Positions 55,979 through 64,000 of a stretch of 64,000 bases of DNA are shown here, piece after piece. Below the pieces are notes generated by a model, which searched no databases, was not told the DNA's origin, and was given only the letters and a program-made list of their open reading frames with translations. This DNA is from Nitrospira lenta. GTDB lineage: Bacteria; Nitrospirota; Nitrospiria; Nitrospirales; Nitrospiraceae. Each line of letters opens with the position of its first letter. The stretch's first letter is position 1. The stretch is taken from positions 124,001 to 188,000 of the forward strand of contig NZ_OUNR01000017.1 in NCBI RefSeq assembly GCF_900403705.1, read 5' to 3'. Position numbers and translations under genes: made by a program.

Positions 55979-56452
55979 ATGTTCATTCGCGCGATCCTAA
56001 TGGCATTCATGGTGCTCGGCTTGGTCGGCCCGTCCAGCGGAGACGCCACGTCTCCTCCCGGAAACCAAGCTGCACGGCTGATTCCCGTGAAGACCCCTTC
56101 AGGAACCGTCATTCAAGCTGAAATCGCCGATACCCCACAGAAACGCGCCGCCGGATTGATGTACCGCGATCACCTCAAAAAAGACCATGGCATGATGTTC
56201 TTCTTCGACCAGGCCCAGGAATGGACCTTCTGGATGAAAAACACCCTGATCGCACTTGATCTGATTTGGATGGATGAAAAAAAGCGCGTGATCCACATTG
56301 AACGGAACGTGCCGATTTGCACCAGAACAGATGATTCCTGCCCCCAATACCGCCCGAATGACGGGGCGATGTACGTGCTGGAGATTGCCGCCGGAACCGT
56401 GGATGGATTGAAGATCGAGAAGGGAACGAAACTGCAGTTTGCGAATCCGTAA
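55979..56452 (+). CDS. Exported DUF192 protein
   Basis: A 157-residue protein with a signal peptide (FIRAILMAFMVLGLVGPSSG) and the DUF192 domain: AEIADTPQKRAAGLMYRDHL, GMMFFFDQAQEWTFWMKNTLIALDLIWMD, and YVLEIAAGTVDGLKIEKGTKL. ATG 55979 is the first Met before the signal peptide; ribosome site weak (CCTCC context only). Function unknown. Convergent with rel, 20 bases apart. Confidence 0.88.
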   Translation: MFIRAILMAFMVLGLVGPSSGDATSPPGNQAARLIPVKTPSGTVIQAEIADTPQKRAAGLMYRDHLKKDHGMMFFFDQAQEWTFWMKNTLIALDLIWMDEKKRVIHIERNVPICTRTDDSCPQYRPNDGAMYVLEIAAGTVDGLKIEKGTKLQFANP

Positions 56453-56472
56453 GACCTGCCGGCCAGCCGCCG

Positions 56473-58650
56473 CTATCTCTCCTGCCACGCCCGAATACGC
56501 CGCGCAGAGATCACCCCATCGACCCGTTCAATCGCCTTGAGCACATGATTGATGTGCTTCGTATCGCTGACCTCGACCACAAAATCTAACACCGCCTTCC
56601 GGTCTTCGCGCGTCGCAATTTCCGCCCGGCTGATGTTCGCCTGACACTCCGCAATCGCGGAAGACACCTTCGCCAACACTCCGGTCTTATCGACGGTGAT
56701 CACCGAGACCTTCACGGGATGCAACCCCGGCGTCGCCGTGTCCCACTCCACCTCAACCAGCCGTTCCCGGTCGTAGTCCAGCGCTTCCAGGTTGGGACAA
56801 TCCACCGAGTGAATCGTCAATCCGCGCCCGCGGGTAATGTAGCCGAGAATCCTGTCTCCCGGCACCGGATTGCAACAGCGGGACAGCTGCATCAAGAGAT
56901 CGCGCGCGCCTTTGACCTGCACGCCTTTGTCGTCTGATTTACCAACCGGAGTCTTCGGCGTCGTAACCGGCTCCGCGACCGGCACGGCAGTTCCCGGCGA
57001 CGGTGTCACCAGCTTCGCGATGACCTCAGCCGTTGCCAGGTGACCAAACCCTATCGCCGCCATCAGCTCGTCGAGCGTGTCGTGTCCGAGCTGACGCGCG
57101 ACCTCCAGCAGTTGCTCCGACCGTAACATCTGGGCCGGCGCGAATGCGTGGCGCCGCAGCTCCGACTCCAACAGCCGCCGCCCGATGTCGATGCTGCGCG
57201 TTTGCTCTTCGGCTTTGACCCAATGCTTGATTTTCGTTTTGGCGCGCGAGGTCCGGACGAACTTGAGCCAATCTTTATGCGGCGTCTGATTCGGCGACGT
57301 CAGAATTTCGACCGTGTCCCCGCTCGTCACTTGATGCTTTAAGGGCACAATCTTGCCGTTGACCTTGGCCCCAACACAATGATCGCCAACCTCCGTATGA
57401 ATGGCATAGGCGAAATCGACCGGAGTGGATCCCTTGGGCAGTTCCTTCACGATCCCCTTGGGGGTAAACACATAGACCACGTCATGAAACAATTCGAGCT
57501 TGACGGAATCCATGAATTGCCGATTGTCCGGCAAATCGGTATGCCACTCGACGAACTGCCGCAACCAGCCGAACGCCTTGCTGTCCTTCTCCGCGACGGT
57601 ATCCTGTTCTTTATATTTCCAGTGCGCCGCAATCCCATATTCAGCCACGCGGTGCATCTCGTCGGTCCGAATTTGGAATTCGACGTGCTCGCCCTTCGGT
57701 CCGACCACCGTCGTGTGGAGGGACTGATAGAGGTTGGATTTGGGGATCGCGATGTAGTCCTTAAAACGTCCGGGGAGAGGCCGCCAGAGCGAATGGATCA
57801 CCCCGAGCAGAGCATAACAATTCATCTTCGTATCGGTGATGATCCGCAAAGCGGTGAGATCGTAGACTTCCTCGAAGGAAATACCCTGCTTATTCATCTT
57901 CTGGTAAATGCCATACAAGTGCTTCGGGCGGCCGTACACCACCCCCTGCAACCCGACGTCGGCTAGCGCCTTTTCGACCAGATCGCGCACTTCCTGAATG
58001 TACTGCTCCCGATCTTCATCGCGCTTGGCGACGCGCACCCGCAGGAGTTCATACACATCCGGCTTGAGATGCTTGAGGCACAAGTCCTCCAGCTCATTCT
58101 TCACCCACCCGATCCCGATCCGGTTCGCAAGCGGGGCATAAATCTCCAGCGTCTCCTGGGCAATTTCCACGCGCTTCGCCTCGCTCAAATGTTCGAGCGT
58201 CCGCATATTGTGAAGGCGATCCGCCAGCTTGATGATGACGACGCGGATATCGTCCGCCATCGACAGCACCATCTTGCGAAAATTCTCCGCCTGCTTCTCT
58301 TCATAGCTCCGGAACGTGATCTTGCCGATCTTGGTCACTCCATCGACCAGATGGACCACCTCTTTCCCGAACTCGCGCTCCAGCTCGGCCGGCGTCGCCA
58401 CCGTATCTTCCAAGGTATCGTGCAACAGTCCCGCCACGACCGCCGCCACATCCGTTTTGAGCAGGGTCAACACACCAGCCACCGCGACGGGATGCTGCAC
58501 GTAGGGCTCGCCAGACCGGCGCGTTTGCCCCTCATGCGCTTTCGCTGAAAAATCGTAGGCCTTACGTACCAGGCTGAGATCGGCATCCGGCTGATAGCTC
58601 CGCACGCGATCGAGCAGTTGATCAATATCCGTGACGGTTTCGTAGACCAT
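56473..58650 (-). CDS. rel: Bifunctional (p)ppGpp synthetase/hydrolase
   Basis: Makes and degrades the stringent-response alarmone. The 725-residue Rel/SpoT protein has an intact HD hydrolase (H53; LLHDTLEDT with H77-D78 and E81-D82), a synthetase domain (LTALRIITDTKMNCYALLG, RFKDYIAIPKSNLYQSLHT, EFQIRT), a TGS domain near 395-455, and a C-terminal ACT domain. The RFKD loop and intact HD box indicate a bifunctional enzyme. Starts seven bases after recJ. Confidence 0.95.
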   Translation of the reverse strand: MVYETVTDIDQLLDRVRSYQPDADLSLVRKAYDFSAKAHEGQTRRSGEPYVQHPVAVAGVLTLLKTDVAAVVAGLLHDTLEDTVATPAELEREFGKEVVHLVDGVTKIGKITFRSYEEKQAENFRKMVLSMADDIRVVIIKLADRLHNMRTLEHLSEAKRVEIAQETLEIYAPLANRIGIGWVKNELEDLCLKHLKPDVYELLRVRVAKRDEDREQYIQEVRDLVEKALADVGLQGVVYGRPKHLYGIYQKMNKQGISFEEVYDLTALRIITDTKMNCYALLGVIHSLWRPLPGRFKDYIAIPKSNLYQSLHTTVVGPKGEHVEFQIRTDEMHRVAEYGIAAHWKYKEQDTVAEKDSKAFGWLRQFVEWHTDLPDNRQFMDSVKLELFHDVVYVFTPKGIVKELPKGSTPVDFAYAIHTEVGDHCVGAKVNGKIVPLKHQVTSGDTVEILTSPNQTPHKDWLKFVRTSRAKTKIKHWVKAEEQTRSIDIGRRLLESELRRHAFAPAQMLRSEQLLEVARQLGHDTLDELMAAIGFGHLATAEVIAKLVTPSPGTAVPVAEPVTTPKTPVGKSDDKGVQVKGARDLLMQLSRCCNPVPGDRILGYITRGRGLTIHSVDCPNLEALDYDRERLVEVEWDTATPGLHPVKVSVITVDKTGVLAKVSSAIAECQANISRAEIATREDRKAVLDFVVEVSDTKHINHVLKAIERVDGVISARRIRAWQER

Positions 58651-58657
58651 CGACGCG

Positions 58658-60355
58658 TTACTCCCTAGCCGTCGCGCGCATATCCCGAATGCGCAATTGA
58701 ATGCGATCGTGTCCGTTCCAGTGATTGATCTCCGGCGTGAAGGCCAGATCCACCGGCTGGTTGAGCGTCAGGCCCTGCTCTGACAACGACTTCATGCCGA
58801 ACCCGATACTGTCGAATGGCAGCGACCGCCCCTGCCGAACCGTCATCTTCAAATGTTTCTCGCCGACGACGCGCGCCTCCATGATCGCTAATCCCTTCAC
58901 GGCAAACATCGGTTCGGGGTTGCCGGCTCCGAAGGGATGCAGCGAGCCGATTTCCTGAATGAGGCGCATGTTCACGTCAGTCAGCGAGACTTCGGAATCG
59001 AGATGCAGGGTAGGAACCACATTTCCCGCCAAAGACCAGGCTCCCGCCACCGCCGCGAACCGTGCTCGGAACTCCGGCAATTGCGACTCGTGAATCGTCA
59101 TACCCGCTGCACTGGGGTGCCCACCGAATGCCACCAGCAGATCCTTACACGACGCCAAGGCCTGATAGAGGTCGAACCCTGGAATGGTCCTGGCCGATCC
59201 TTTGCCGACGCCCTGCTCATTGATGGCCAGCACAATCGCCGGACGATGATATCGCTCCATCAACCGCGCCGCCACAATGCCCACCACGCCCAAATGCCAC
59301 CCACGGGAGGCCAGCACAATCGCCGGCGGCGCCTCGCTACCGTCAAGCATCGCGACGGCCTCTCGCATGATCTCCGCTTCAAGATCCTGCCGGCGACGAT
59401 TGAGCTGTTCAAGCTCCTGTGCGAGTTGCATGGCCTCCGATTCGGACTCGGTCGTCAGCAACTGCACGCCTTTGATTGCATGATCCAACCGCCCTGCCGC
59501 GTTCAACCGAGGGCCGAGCTTGAACCCCACCGTCTCCGAGGTGCACTCCCGCGTCACTCCGGCAACCTGTTTCAACGCCCGAATCCCGCAGCGAGCCCCG
59601 CGCGACAGGTGCCGCAAGCCTTCCTGCACCAACCCTCGATTCTCATCCTGCAACGGCACCACATCGGCAATCGTCGACAAGGCCACCAGATCCAGCAACG
59701 AGTCGAGTGCGACCGTTCCCTGGCCATAGCGCTGCCGATAGGCATCGGCCACCTTATAGGCTAACCCGCCTGAGCAGAGCCCACGGAACGGATAGCGCGC
59801 CTCCCGCCGGTGCGGATTCATGACTGCCAATGCCGGCGGCATCTGCTCATCTGTCTGATGGTGGTCTGTCACGATGACATTCATGCCCAGTTGATTGGCC
59901 ACCGCAATTTCATGGTGCGAAGTCGTCCCGCAATCCGACGTGACCAGCAGCTTCACCCCTTCGGCAGCCAGCGCCCGCACCGCCCCTTCATTCAAACCAT
60001 ATCCTTCACGAACCCGATGGGGCACATAGGCTTGCGCGTTCGCCCCGAGCCCGCGGAAAAACGAATAATAAATGCTCGTGGCTGACATCCCGTCAACGTC
60101 ATAGTCGCCATAGAAACAGACCCGCTCACCATGCTGCACGGCATAGCGTAATCGATCGATAGCGGCTTCAATGTCGGGAATTAGAAAGGGATCATGCGCG
60201 CGGAGCGGAGTCATCCAGGCGGTGGCTTCATCAGGCGTGGTGACCCCGCGCGCCAACAATAAGCCTGCGGTCGCAGGCGAGATCGACAGGGCCTGCGCCA
60301 GAGTCGCCCGCCGGCCGGGATCAATATCACGAAACACCCAGAGCTTAGACGTCAT
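58658..60355 (-). CDS. recJ: Single-stranded-DNA exonuclease RecJ
   Basis: 5'-3' single-strand exonuclease of recombination and mismatch repair. The 565-residue protein has the DHH-family motifs YGDYDVDGMSAT (D84, D86, D88), TSDCGTT, VTDHHQTD and a DHHA1 region with AFGGHPSAAGMTI, followed by an OB fold. ATG 60355 has GAGG five bases upstream. An in-frame extension of 107 codons upstream overlaps pup in another frame, has no RecJ similarity and is rejected. Confidence 0.95.
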   Translation of the reverse strand: MTSKLWVFRDIDPGRRATLAQALSISPATAGLLLARGVTTPDEATAWMTPLRAHDPFLIPDIEAAIDRLRYAVQHGERVCFYGDYDVDGMSATSIYYSFFRGLGANAQAYVPHRVREGYGLNEGAVRALAAEGVKLLVTSDCGTTSHHEIAVANQLGMNVIVTDHHQTDEQMPPALAVMNPHRREARYPFRGLCSGGLAYKVADAYRQRYGQGTVALDSLLDLVALSTIADVVPLQDENRGLVQEGLRHLSRGARCGIRALKQVAGVTRECTSETVGFKLGPRLNAAGRLDHAIKGVQLLTTESESEAMQLAQELEQLNRRRQDLEAEIMREAVAMLDGSEAPPAIVLASRGWHLGVVGIVAARLMERYHRPAIVLAINEQGVGKGSARTIPGFDLYQALASCKDLLVAFGGHPSAAGMTIHESQLPEFRARFAAVAGAWSLAGNVVPTLHLDSEVSLTDVNMRLIQEIGSLHPFGAGNPEPMFAVKGLAIMEARVVGEKHLKMTVRQGRSLPFDSIGFGMKSLSEQGLTLNQPVDLAFTPEINHWNGHDRIQLRIRDMRATARE

Positions 60356-60533
60356 CCATGCCTCGGTACGGGCTACAAGCGAATAGGGGCAACGGGTCGG
60401 ATACCGCGGATGGTAAATGCTCACCACCCCTTTGTCAAACCATGCAAAAACGGTCGCGACAGAGAAGATCGGAGGCGGATCAAGTTCCGGACGGAGGGGA
60501 CAATGAGGCCAGCGGAGAGAGAGACATGAAGAA

Positions 60534-60567
60534 GGGGGAACACGAACCGGTCGTTCGCTATTCCCCC
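60534..60567 (-). terminator. Hairpin spanning the pup stop codon
   Basis: On the minus strand GGGGGAA pairs with TTCCCCC, and inside it CGAAC pairs with GTTCG. The left arm is the last pup codons and the stop lies in the stem-loop. The sequence after it (TTCTTC) is only modestly T-rich, so it may be an inefficient terminator or a stabilising 3' structure. Confidence 0.5.
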
Positions 60568-60755
60568 CCCTTTTGCACGTAGTTCTTAACGAACTCTTCA
60601 GCGTTCTTTTCGAGGACCTCGTCGATCTCATCGACGAGCTTGTCGATATCTTCGGTGAGCTTTTTCCCGGTCTCAACGACCTTCGGATTCGCCTTCACCT
60701 CATCTTTCGATTGAGGCTCGCGTTTTGGCTCCTGTTTGCGCTCTTGTTTTTCCAT
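60558..60755 (-). CDS. pup: Prokaryotic ubiquitin-like protein Pup
   Basis: Protein tag attached to lysines by PafA and recognised by Mpa. The 65-residue product is charged and Lys/Glu-rich at the start. The second half reads KLTEDIDKLVDEIDEVLEKN then AEEFVKNYVQKGGE, nearly identical in pattern to Mycobacterium Pup (LTEETDDLLDEIDDVLEENA...YVQKGGQ). It ends in GGE, the ligation-ready form. GGGAGG lies seven bases before the ATG. It sits alone between hppA and recJ, about 45 kb from the proteasome operon. The GG codons are in an eight-G run. Confidence 0.96.
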   Translation of the reverse strand: MEKQERKQEPKREPQSKDEVKANPKVVETGKKLTEDIDKLVDEIDEVLEKNAEEFVKNYVQKGGE

Positions 60756-60954
60756 CCGAGCACCTCCCGTCGTTCTGGGAAACCCTCGTGGATCAGCGCG
60801 GCGCGTGATCCCCTTCGATCACCTTACCGTAGGGTTATTTCAGCCGTCAAGCCGAACGCACAAGCGTGACAAACGAGACACGCGCGACGTGACAGGATGA
60901 ACCATCCGCCCACCCTCACATTTCCCGCAGACTTCCCCTGTCCTGCCCGCCTCG

Positions 60955-63009
60955 CTATTTCACAATGAGAGACACAATGAGCAAGGCCACAATATTGATG
61001 ACTTTGATCATCGGATTGATCGCTGGACCAGCCGTGTCCTTATAGGGATCGCCGACCGTATCGCCGGTCACTGCGGCTTTGTGCGTATCGCTTCCTTTCA
61101 GGCCCTGCTCTTCAATGTACTTTTTGGCATTGTCCCAAGCCCCGCCGCCGCTCGTCATCGAAATCGCCACGAACAAACCGGTGACAATACTGCCGACGAG
61201 CATGCCGCCCAACGCTTGCGGACCAAGAATCACACCGACAAGAATCGGAGAAATCACGGGGATAAGGCCCGGCACCATCATCTTTTTGATCGCCGCTTGC
61301 GTCACGATATCGACACACGTTCCATATTCCGGTTTGCCGGTTCCCTCCATGATTCCTTTGATCGTCCGAAACTGGCGCCGCACTTCTTCCACCACGAGAC
61401 CGGCCGCCTCTCCTACCGCTTTCATGCAGAGGGCGCCAAAAATAAACGGCAGCATTCCGCCTAAGAAGAGTCCGACTAGAACAGAGGGATTGGAAAGATC
61501 GAACGTGCTCGCTCCGGCCCCCTTGGCGACCTCACGCGCATATTCGGCAAACAATACCACCGCCGCGAGGCCAGCCGATCCGATCGCGTAGCCCTTCGTG
61601 ACCGCTTTGGTCGTATTCCCGACCGCGTCCAATGGATCGGTGATGTCCCGCACTTCCTTCCCAAGATGGGCCATCTCCGCAATCCCGCCGGCATTGTCTG
61701 TGATCGGGCCGAATGCATCGATCGCCACCACGATTCCGGCCATCGACAGCATCGATACCGCCGCCACGGCCACGCCGTACAAACCGCCCGAAGCCGCACC
61801 GCCGCAAATCGAGTAGCTCGTCAGAATCGCCGCTCCGATCACCACGACCGGCCAGGCCGTCGCCTCCATCCCCACCGCCAGTCCGGCGATGATGTTCGTC
61901 GCATGGCCCGTCTCACTCGCCTTGGCAATAGCCTTCACCGGCGCATAGCTCTTGGACGTGTAGTAATCGGTGATAAATACCAGCGCCAGCGTCACCGCCA
62001 AGCCGATCAACGCCGCCAGGTAGTAACTCATCCCACTCACGCCACCCACACCGGCCATGATCGTGTTCGTCACGGGATAGAATGCGACAGCAGCAATGCC
62101 GCCAGCCACAAACAAACCCTTGTATAGCGCCGGCATAATCTCACCGCCGGGGCTCACCTTCACGAAGAGAATCCCAATGATCGTCGCAAAGATCGTCACG
62201 CCGCCGAGAGCGAGCGGATAAAGAATCGGCGCGCTGTTCCCATTGAATAAGGTGAACGCCAAAACCATCGCCGCCACCGTCGTCACCGCGTAGGTCTCAA
62301 ACAGGTCCGCGGCCATACCCGCGCAATCACCGACATTGTCACCCACGTTGTCTGCGATGACCGCCGGATTCCGCGGATCGTCTTCCGGAATACCCGCTTC
62401 GACTTTTCCAACGAGATCCGCTCCCACGTCCGCCGCTTTGGTGTAGATCCCGCCGCCGACTCGCGCAAAGACTGAAATCAGACTGCCGCCGAATCCAAGA
62501 CTCAGCAACGCATGAATCGCCTTCTCCTGTCCTGCCATTTGCGTGGCCACTGTGTAGAAAAGAGTAATGGCCAGCAAGCCCAAACCGATCAGCAACAGCC
62601 CGGTCACTGCGCCGCCGCGAAATGCGACCGTCAGTGCTGCATTCATCCCCTTGTGGGCAGCCTGGGCTGTCCGGACATTCGCCCGCACCGCGATAATCAT
62701 CCCCACATAACCGGCCAGCGATGACGCGCCGGCGCCGATCAGAAATCCAATTGCCGTCAACAAACCAAATTTATCGGACACCGCCCCCGCGCCCCACAAC
62801 AGGACGAAGAGCACTGCGGCAACAACGCCGACGGTTCGGTATTGACGATTCAGATACGCACTCGCGCCCTCTTGAATCGCCTTGGCGATTTCTTGCATTT
62901 TGGGATTACCGGCGTCGAGCTTGAACACCCACATCGCCAGATAGAGGCCATAGGCAATGCCGGTGACGGCTGCGAGGAGTGCGAAGGAAATGATGGCTGA
63001 GTCGCTCAC
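60955..63009 (-). CDS. hppA: Membrane H+-translocating pyrophosphatase
   Basis: Pumps protons (possibly Na+) across the inner membrane using pyrophosphate. The 684-residue protein has about 16 membrane helices and the catalytic motifs [23 protein letters not shown] and [19 protein letters not shown]. The [11 protein letters not shown] loop has Lys where K+-dependent enzymes have Ala, which marks the K+-independent H+-pumping class. Start is GTG 63009 with AGGAGGG upstream. pup lies 199 bases downstream. Confidence 0.95.
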   Translation of the reverse strand: MSDSAIISFALLAAVTGIAYGLYLAMWVFKLDAGNPKMQEIAKAIQEGASAYLNRQYRTVGVVAAVLFVLLWGAGAVSDKFGLLTAIGFLIGAGASSLAGYVGMIIAVRANVRTAQAAHKGMNAALTVAFRGGAVTGLLLIGLGLLAITLFYTVATQMAGQEKAIHALLSLGFGGSLISVFARVGGGIYTKAADVGADLVGKVEAGIPEDDPRNPAVIADNVGDNVGDCAGMAADLFETYAVTTVAAMVLAFTLFNGNSAPILYPLALGGVTIFATIIGILFVKVSPGGEIMPALYKGLFVAGGIAAVAFYPVTNTIMAGVGGVSGMSYYLAALIGLAVTLALVFITDYYTSKSYAPVKAIAKASETGHATNIIAGLAVGMEATAWPVVVIGAAILTSYSICGGAASGGLYGVAVAAVSMLSMAGIVVAIDAFGPITDNAGGIAEMAHLGKEVRDITDPLDAVGNTTKAVTKGYAIGSAGLAAVVLFAEYAREVAKGAGASTFDLSNPSVLVGLFLGGMLPFIFGALCMKAVGEAAGLVVEEVRRQFRTIKGIMEGTGKPEYGTCVDIVTQAAIKKMMVPGLIPVISPILVGVILGPQALGGMLVGSIVTGLFVAISMTSGGGAWDNAKKYIEEQGLKGSDTHKAAVTGDTVGDPYKDTAGPAINPMIKVINIVALLIVSLIVK

Positions 63010-63236
63010 GGGTTACCCTCCTAGTGGTTAAACGACCGTTGAATGTCGCTCAATTCCCCGTGGCTTCAACCCATCCGAAGGACACTTCAAGAAGAAGTCC
63101 GCAGGGTGGTGCAGGTGCCGCTATGGTGCTAACTAGCCGAAAAACTTGGCTAGTCTATACAGATGGCCGAAAGGGATCAAGGCGAAAGATGGAGAAATAG
63201 CAAGAAGAACAACCTGCTGAGAGTCTCCCCGGCGGT

Positions 63237-63265
63237 TTGCGGATCAAAAAGAGACTTGTTATAGT
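63237..63265 (+). promoter_or_regulatory. Candidate promoter of the 84-residue gene
   Basis: TTGCGG (63237-63242), 17 bases, TATAGT (63260-63265). A separate inverted repeat ACTAGCC/GGCTAGT (63132-63138 and 63148-63154) lies about 100 bases further upstream in the same divergent gap between hppA and this gene. Confidence 0.4.
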
Positions 63266-63285
63266 CCGCACTGGTGGAGGGCTGT

Positions 63286-63540
63286 ATGGGATTTGAACCG
63301 AACTATATCGTGATCGACGGACAGACATTCAGCAAGGTCAAGCTCGCGCTGGACAACCATGTCTACAAGAACTGCCAGATCGACGATTGCGATCTCTACT
63401 ACAGCGGCGGACAATACGAACTGCTCGATACCCACGTAACCAACTCACGCCTGGTCCTCAACCACCCCGCCAAGGGCATCTACAATTCTCTGCAAATCTT
63501 CAAGATGAAGTCGCCGAGCTCCACGATCATCTTTGAGTAA
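63286..63540 (+). CDS. Small hypothetical protein
   Basis: An 84-residue product starting at ATG 63286 with TGGAGG upstream; an in-frame ATG four codons earlier overlaps that site. Not a family I recognise. The middle (KLALDNHVYKNCQIDDCDLYYSG, TNSRLVLNHPAKG) has short strand repeats like right-handed beta-helix or pentapeptide-type proteins. No signal peptide. It ends 175 bases before the antitoxin gene. Confidence 0.65.
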   Translation: MGFEPNYIVIDGQTFSKVKLALDNHVYKNCQIDDCDLYYSGGQYELLDTHVTNSRLVLNHPAKGIYNSLQIFKMKSPSSTIIFE

Positions 63541-63644
63541 CATCCATCCTATCTCGACAAACGTCGTCGGCTCTCGCAGCACCGAACATTATTGCCTTCT
63601 ACTAAGCCGACGCCACGGCAAGAGCACCGTTCCAGCCTGACTCC

Positions 63645-63673
63645 TTGACAGAGCGTACGACATCACGTACCGT
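63645..63673 (+). promoter_or_regulatory. Candidate promoter of the toxin-antitoxin pair
   Basis: TTGACA (63645-63650), 17 bases, TACCGT (63668-63673). Two GTAC palindromes (63655-63658 and 63667-63670) lie in the spacer and -10 region and could be part of an antitoxin operator. Confidence 0.35.
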
Positions 63674-63715
63674 CACTACATCAGAAGGCCATCGACTCGT
63701 CTGGGAGAATCTGCC

Positions 63716-63958
63716 ATGACTACGCTCAAAGCCAGCGCCGCTCGCTCAAAGCTGTATCGACTGATCGATGAAACCGCAGCCTCACACGAACCGATTATGA
63801 TCGCAGGGAAACGGTCAAGCGCGGTGCTGGTGTCCGAAGAAGATTGGCGCGCGATGCAAGAAACCGTATATCTCCTTTCCATCCCCCGCATGAGGCAATC
63901 TATCCGCAAGGGAATTGCGACGCCTATCGAAAAATGCTCGAAAGCCCCCGGATGGTGA
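63716..63958 (+). CDS. Phd/YefM-type antitoxin
   Basis: An 80-residue antitoxin. The N-terminal DNA-binding half has the family pattern TTLKASAARSKLYRLIDETAASHEPIMI and GKRSSAVLVSEEDWRAMQETVYLLS; the C-terminal part (MRQSIRKGIATPIEK) would bind and mask the toxin. GGGAGA precedes the ATG. The stop overlaps the downstream ATG by seven bases, the usual coupling for these pairs. Confidence 0.88.
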   Translation: MTTLKASAARSKLYRLIDETAASHEPIMIAGKRSSAVLVSEEDWRAMQETVYLLSIPRMRQSIRKGIATPIEKCSKAPGW

Positions 63959-64000
63959 AGTGGCAACTCGTCTTTACGAAGCAGGCTCAGAAGGATGCAA
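63952..64000 (+). CDS. RelE/YoeB-type toxin, cut by the window end
   Basis: Only 16 codons are visible (MVKWQLVFTKQAQKDA). The start V-x-F-T-K-Q-A-Q-K-D is typical of RelE/ParE-superfamily toxins, which cleave mRNA at the ribosome or poison gyrase. The overlap with the antitoxin gene supports the call. Length and catalytic residues cannot be judged. Confidence 0.7.
   Translation, partial: MVKWQLVFTKQAQKDA

Noticed and set aside
60356-60676. A 107-codon N-terminal extension of RecJ
   Set aside because: It overlaps pup in another frame, is Ser/Arg-rich with no RecJ similarity, and ATG 60355 has its own GAGG site.
1-64000. tRNA, rRNA, CRISPR arrays, complete insertion sequences
   Set aside because: None seen on reading both strands by eye; short structured RNAs could still be missed without a covariance search.

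Overview
The window is GC-rich, densely coded bacterial chromosome. An actinobacterial-type 20S proteasome with Pup conjugation machinery sits beside Gram-negative envelope genes (TolC family, FtsEX-EnvC, YqgE). There is also a histidine-rich SmbP-like protein, a pentaheme cytochrome c and a K+-independent-type H+-pyrophosphatase. This combination points to Nitrospirota, most likely genus Nitrospira; that placement is inference from gene content. I see no rRNA, tRNA, CRISPR array or complete insertion sequence.

Layout. 1-6473 (+): galU, lon, thiL, a DUF2062 membrane protein and an HD phosphohydrolase. 6549-17081 (mostly -): an uncharacterised anchored protein, then thiS-thiG-thiE followed by mpa-dop-prcB-prcA-pafA and an M23 peptidase whose start overlaps the pafA stop. 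17192-26400: a Pol X-type N-terminal domain protein (+), then one long minus-strand operon read ffh-rpsP-rimM-trmD-rplS-rnhB-yraN-ftsE-ftsX-envC-ctpA, with a sigma70-like promoter before ffh. 26615-32722: DUF4321, uvrB, an RRM protein with a clear terminator, and a three-gene YyaL operon. 32841-40090: M28 peptidase, TolC-family protein, CPBP-like and DUF3147-like membrane proteins, arylamine N-acetyltransferase, an AT-richer DUF4272 gene and YbjQ. 40203-44283: uvrA, a 535-base gap with operator-like repeats, and a SpoIIE-type phosphatase. 44302-50762 (-): BamE-CsgG-PDZ lipoprotein, YqgE, nitrilase-family enzyme, SmbP-like protein, and an operon of histone-deacetylase-like enzyme, pentaheme cytochrome c and rhodanese. 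50891-54832: a 125-bp palindromic repeat, TPR protein, a two-gene unknown operon with a possible PD-(D/E)XK fold, oligoendopeptidase F, and a bacterioferritin-associated ferredoxin under a Fur-box promoter. 54961-64000: exported flavodoxin, DUF192, Rel, RecJ, Pup, H+-pyrophosphatase, and a toxin-antitoxin pair cut by the window end.

The most notable system is the complete Pup-proteasome pathway: Mpa unfoldase, alpha and beta core subunits, PafA ligase, Dop depupylase and the Pup tag. The pup gene is not in the proteasome operon. It lies about 45 kb away between hppA and recJ. It encodes a 65-residue Pup that already ends in Gly-Gly-Glu, so no Dop deamidation should be needed before ligation. 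Its last codons lie in an eight-G run and in a hairpin that spans the stop codon. The same stretch of chromosome carries Lon, CtpA, UvrA, UvrB, RecJ and Rel, a rich set of protein-quality and stress genes.
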